From Botryococcus braunii (lineage: Eukaryota; Chlorophyta; Trebouxiophyceae): 17,500 bases of DNA. Both the position numbers and the translations under genes were made by a program. The DNA lies in NCBI GenBank assembly GCA_002005505.1, contig KV908475.1, forward strand, positions 301,391-318,890. Direction: 5' to 3'. This document shows, one piece after another, positions 1 to 17,500 of the stretch. Every line of letters begins with the position of its first letter. Position 1 is the stretch's first letter. Below the pieces are notes generated by a model. It saw only the letters and a list, made by a program, of their open reading frames with translations. It was not told the DNA's origin and made no database searches.

Positions 1-13
1 ATTAACATGTTCA

Positions 14-96
14 AACGGTACAGGCGCTTCAACAGCCCCGTATCAAGGTCGAACGGTACAGACGCCTGTGCATGAACAGCCCAGTATCAAGGGTCG
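14..96. repeat. Imperfect tandem duplication, about 38-45 bp unit
   Basis: Positions 14-50 and 52-96 share AACGGTACAG, GCGC/ACGC, AACAGCCC and GTATCAAGG in the same order. The second copy has about 8 extra bases in the middle. It may continue left of the window. Confidence 0.7.
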
Positions 97-519
97 TTGT
101 GCCCTGCGGCAGGGTTCCCTTTGCGAAATCCCAAAATTGTACTTCTTTTACATTGTCAGCAGTGCGGGTGCAGTTCAGCAACAAAAGTAACTTGATGGAT
201 ATATGGTATGCGGTTAGAATAGGCTTCACTCTTAAACTTAAAAGTAACAGCAGTAACCTATGCCGCTGTTTAGGTACGTGCACACTCGCACCGCCTCCAG
301 TTCCAAATGCGCCCTGTAACGCGTGACAATGGGAACACCTGTTGTGCATTCAGCCTTGGAAAGAGTGAAGCAGATTAATTCTGGCTGAATCACAACCTGG
401 CTGGTTCCCAAACCACAGAGGGCACACAAGGCTGGTTCCCAAATTGTTCCCATACAGAACCCACATTTCCCCAAAACAATCCCAATGGGTTCCCAGAAAT
501 CAAGGTCTGGGAGTCTTTC

Positions 520-571
520 GGGAATCGTCTGAGAACAAATTCCTTTTTGAATTTGTTCTCAAACGATTCCC
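520..571. repeat. Near-perfect 23-bp inverted repeat with 6-nt loop
   Basis: The left arm 520-542 and right arm 549-571 are complementary at 22 of 23 positions; the loop 543-548 is CTTTTT. Either strand could fold into a stable hairpin. It lies about 1.5 kb past the BRR2 stop. Confidence 0.9.
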
Positions 572-925
572 AGCGATTGCCAGCGACTATCAACAAAGGA
601 CGCGTCCATACAGATGCTACAGAAGTACGTAATGACCTGGTCTTACTCTTCTGTTTCCGGATTATTAAAGAAATCCAGTCCTGGGTCGTTCGAACCTGCA
701 GGGCACAAAAACAATCTAAACAACAAAAAAACATCCTTCACTGCAGTCCACTCATTTCAAAATCTGGGGCTTGGTCCTCGTACAGTACAGTGCTGGCACT
801 CCGCCCCCTTCCAATGACAGTCTTGCACTGACACAAAGCCAGGCCGAGTCGTGCCAGCACATGACATCCCGGACAGTACGCATAAACCTCTGGTGCATCC
901 ACACAAATCAGTCATTGACGACGAA

Positions 926-956
926 GATGTGGCCATGATGATCATCATGCCACATC
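926..956. repeat. 31-bp palindrome with a single bulged C
   Basis: GATGTGGC pairs with GCCACATC, and the core ATGATGATCATCAT is a perfect 14-bp palindrome. One extra C (one of 933-934) on the left breaks the symmetry. Confidence 0.85.
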
Positions 957-1337
957 GATGATATCACCAGCACCAGCGCTTGCCTCTTCACAAAAACCCG
1001 CTCAGCATCAAGACGAGGCCTCGTCCTTTCGAGGCCCTTTAGGAGGTTACTGGCAGCTGCAGGCCTTTCCGCAGGTTCCAATCAAATCATACCCTTGTTT
1101 AATCAACAGTCACGCGTTTCAAATTGCGTTAGCTAGTATAGCGGTGTTCGACAAAGCCACAGGGAGTGGCGATTCAAACATCTGATGGAAGCGTGCGCAG
1201 CCTGCCCCAGGTCGGAGCTCAGCCGGCCCCATTTCAGACTTCACAAAGCTTTAGCGTATCCTGACCCCAATTTGTACATAGGTTCTATCCCAAGCACTGC
1301 TGCGTTCACAGATTTGTACCCGTGAATCAACGTTTCC

Positions 1338-1427
1338 TACCCTCTAGTTAAAACACAAACTGCCATGTACCTTCTAGCCAAACACACTTGCAGCCATCTC
1401 CCTGCTAGTCGACCACTTGCTGCCATC
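1338..1427. repeat. Three-copy minisatellite, 29-31 bp unit
   Basis: Units at 1338-1367, 1368-1398 and 1399-1427 follow the pattern TACCYTCTAG, then an A/C-rich stretch, then TGC and GCCATC. The copies have diverged, so the repeat is old. Confidence 0.75.
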
Positions 1428-1791
1428 CTGCAGCAAGGATCTGCGGCAACTGGCTGCGAAAGATGTCTTCCATAGCTCTGGATTATCAACGCTCCAGCCA
1501 CAGAATGCTCAGGGCTGGCGACTTTCGCATTCAACGGCGTTCTACATCGTCACAAGGCACAGGCACAGGGTTTACATGTTTGACATATTCCACTCTCTCC
1601 TTCTACGACGTCCGTGGGCACACAACACGTCACCCATGGCCCTTACCCACATGCTGCAATGCATGGAACCGCGCCTGGAGTGGCAGGGCAGTCGCAGTTG
1701 ACTGCATGCATGACGCTGTGTTGCCATGCCGTGGCGTGGCCTCGCAAAGGCCAGGCATTGCCATGCCATGCCTTGGCCACCCAAACGACCT

Positions 1792-1846
1792 GGAAGGAAG
1801 GAAGGAAACATTACATCCAGGACCAGCCATTATGGCTGAAGGGATG
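1792..1846. repeat. Dispersed repeat copy A (GGAA-rich end)
   Basis: A run of GGAAGGAAGGAAGG followed by a block containing ATTACATCCAGGACCAGCCA and ending near GGGATG. About 52 bp matches the copy at 6727-6780 with a handful of differences. Outside that block the flanks are unrelated. Read on the minus strand it ends in a TTCC repeat, as the 3' ends of some retroposons do. Confidence 0.7.
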
Positions 1847-1943
1847 GCCCTGGGCTCGTGACGTCCAAGAACACACCCCAGGGGGGGCCAAACAGTGTCC
1901 GAAACCCGAGGATGGCCTCATGCACCTCGCAACCAATGCAAGA

Positions 1944-1948
1944 TTACA
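1944..1948 (-). terminator. Possible TGTAA polyadenylation signal of BRR2
   Basis: On the minus strand this is TGTAA, the usual chlorophyte polyadenylation signal, and the first one after the stop codon, 168 nt downstream. No AATAAA is visible nearby. A five-base match is weak, and it matters only if the host is a green alga. If used, the whole MITE-like copy at 1981-2101 would lie in the 3' UTR. Confidence 0.25.
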
Positions 1949-1980
1949 CTGTTTTCTAATCCTGACCCACCAGGTTAGAC

Positions 1981-2101
1981 TGGGAACTCCAGCGAGATCA
2001 CATTCCAGCACCGAAATCTGCCACGATCGGGACTGTCCCGACTCGAAAGGAAGAAATTTGCGCTGAAAATCCACACAAATTCGGCCTCGCGGGAGTTCCC
2101 T
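1981..2101. mobile_element. MITE-like element, copy 1, just past the BRR2 stop codon
   Basis: A 121-bp non-coding element with terminal inverted repeats matching at 15 of 19 positions; family consensus TGGGAACTCCCGCGAGGTC. The middle carries a palindrome CGGGAC-T-GTCCCG (2028-2040). Possible degraded target duplications are GTTAGAC (1974-1980) and GCCGGAC (2102-2108), which differ by three transitions. It is in the same orientation as copies 2 and 3. Confidence 0.85.
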
Positions 2102-2115
2102 GCCGGACATTGTTC

Positions 2116-16947
<14,832 letters not shown>

Positions 16948-17500
16948 CTGTACCAGGGCAAGAAAATCAGAATCTAGAGGTCAATAGAAGTCAGGGCTAC
17001 AAGCCAGTACTGTAAGTCAGTACTACAAATCAGTATGCAATCACAATACAGTATGTAATCACAGTAGAAGCTGCGGTGGCTGCATGTAAGCAGCTGGAGG
17101 ATGCTTTGCGCGCTTCCCCTTGCGGGAGCGCCAGACATGACCACCTGACCAATCAGTCGCGAGAAAGAACAAACATGCCAGCACACAAGCACGCAGACTT
17201 ATTTTAGACACACAGACATACCGACAGAGAGTTGAGCAAGAAGTTGGGGACAAAAAAACTCGAACTAGACTGAAGGGAAATTAGTATCTGGCAGGGGGGG
17301 GGGAGGAGATGAAAGGGGGAAGGGGTTCATGCGTTGATACTGAGACCCTGCTTGATGATCCGATTGCTTCCTTGTGTCAGTGACTGCTGGCTCTGAGCAA
17401 AGGGACAGAAATTGACTGATCCAGCATGGCTCAGTGTAGAAGGGCCGACGAAGAAAGCATTCGGATGATCAAGCATCGTTCAGCATCAAAGGGCCAAGGA
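16948..17500. other. Part of the upstream BRR2 intron
   Basis: No stretch here matches the Brr2 sequence expected before LYG, so the previous exon lies beyond the window. It holds short CAGTA-rich repeats (16978-17067), a run of G (17296-17306) and a tandem repeat at the edge (17418-17451 and 17467-17500, 25 of 34 matching, period 49) that probably continues. Confidence 0.75.

Larger units (their letters stand above)
1..1943. other. Downstream flank without a recognisable gene
   Basis: No reading frame here resembles a known protein or continues into a splice-consistent exon. The open frames are short, overlap on both strands and include low-complexity composition. The stretch holds two short tandem repeats, a 23-bp inverted repeat, a palindrome and one copy of a dispersed repeat, listed separately. 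A neighbouring gene may start or end beyond position 1, but nothing shows it. Confidence 0.6.

Noticed and set aside
1614..2066. A 150-codon plus-strand open frame over the 3' flank and other frames in 1-2115
   Set aside because: No recognisable domain; it overlaps other frames, a dispersed repeat and the MITE-like element.
17059..17253. Possible upstream exon ending at a TCG/GTATGT donor near 17219
   Set aside because: The translation (PNFLLNSLS) does not match the conserved Brr2 sequence expected before LYG, and no acceptor gives a fitting exon.

Overview
The window is eukaryotic nuclear DNA that carries most of one gene, read on the minus strand and cut by the right edge. Sixteen exons between 16947 and 2116 join into one open frame of 1,216 residues plus a TAG stop. 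This is the C-terminal part, a little over half, of Brr2 (SNRNP200 in animals), the Ski2-like RNA helicase of the U5 snRNP that unwinds U4/U6 during spliceosome activation. All 15 internal introns are GT-AG, the exon phases agree at every junction, and the exon and intron lengths add up exactly to the span. The N-terminal region and the first helicase core lie beyond 17500.

Domains in gene order: winged helix and Sec63 unit of the N-terminal cassette (exons 1-6, 16947 to 11472); two RecA domains of the C-terminal cassette (exons 7-11, 10706 to 6821); then its winged helix and Sec63 unit with an acidic tail (exons 12-16, 5996 to 2116). Several stretches (QMMGRASRP, RPGEEETVRK, VDAPRYP, WWLVVGESKTN, FMCDSYLGCDQEY) resemble land-plant Brr2, as I remember it, more than human. 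That and the repeat-rich introns suggest a green alga; I cannot name a genus.

Introns average about 745 nt and exons about 228 nt. The introns hold most of the unusual sequence: long CA, GT, CT and GA tracts, several minisatellites with units of about 27 to 100 bp, and copies of a 120-bp inverted-repeat element (MITE-like). No exon contains a microsatellite. Two MITE-like copies lie in one intron; a third lies just past the stop codon.

The left 2.1 kb lies downstream of the gene. I recognise no gene there. It holds short tandem repeats, a 23-bp inverted repeat, a near-perfect palindrome, one copy of a dispersed repeat and the 3' MITE-like copy. The right 550 bp is part of the next upstream intron and shows no exon.

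There is no sign of a multi-gene system. What deserves a second look is the repeat biology of these introns: a new-looking MITE family with target-site duplications, a minisatellite that has copied a 3' splice site, an intron able to form a long UG/AC RNA hairpin, and a minisatellite that seems to seed CA microsatellites.
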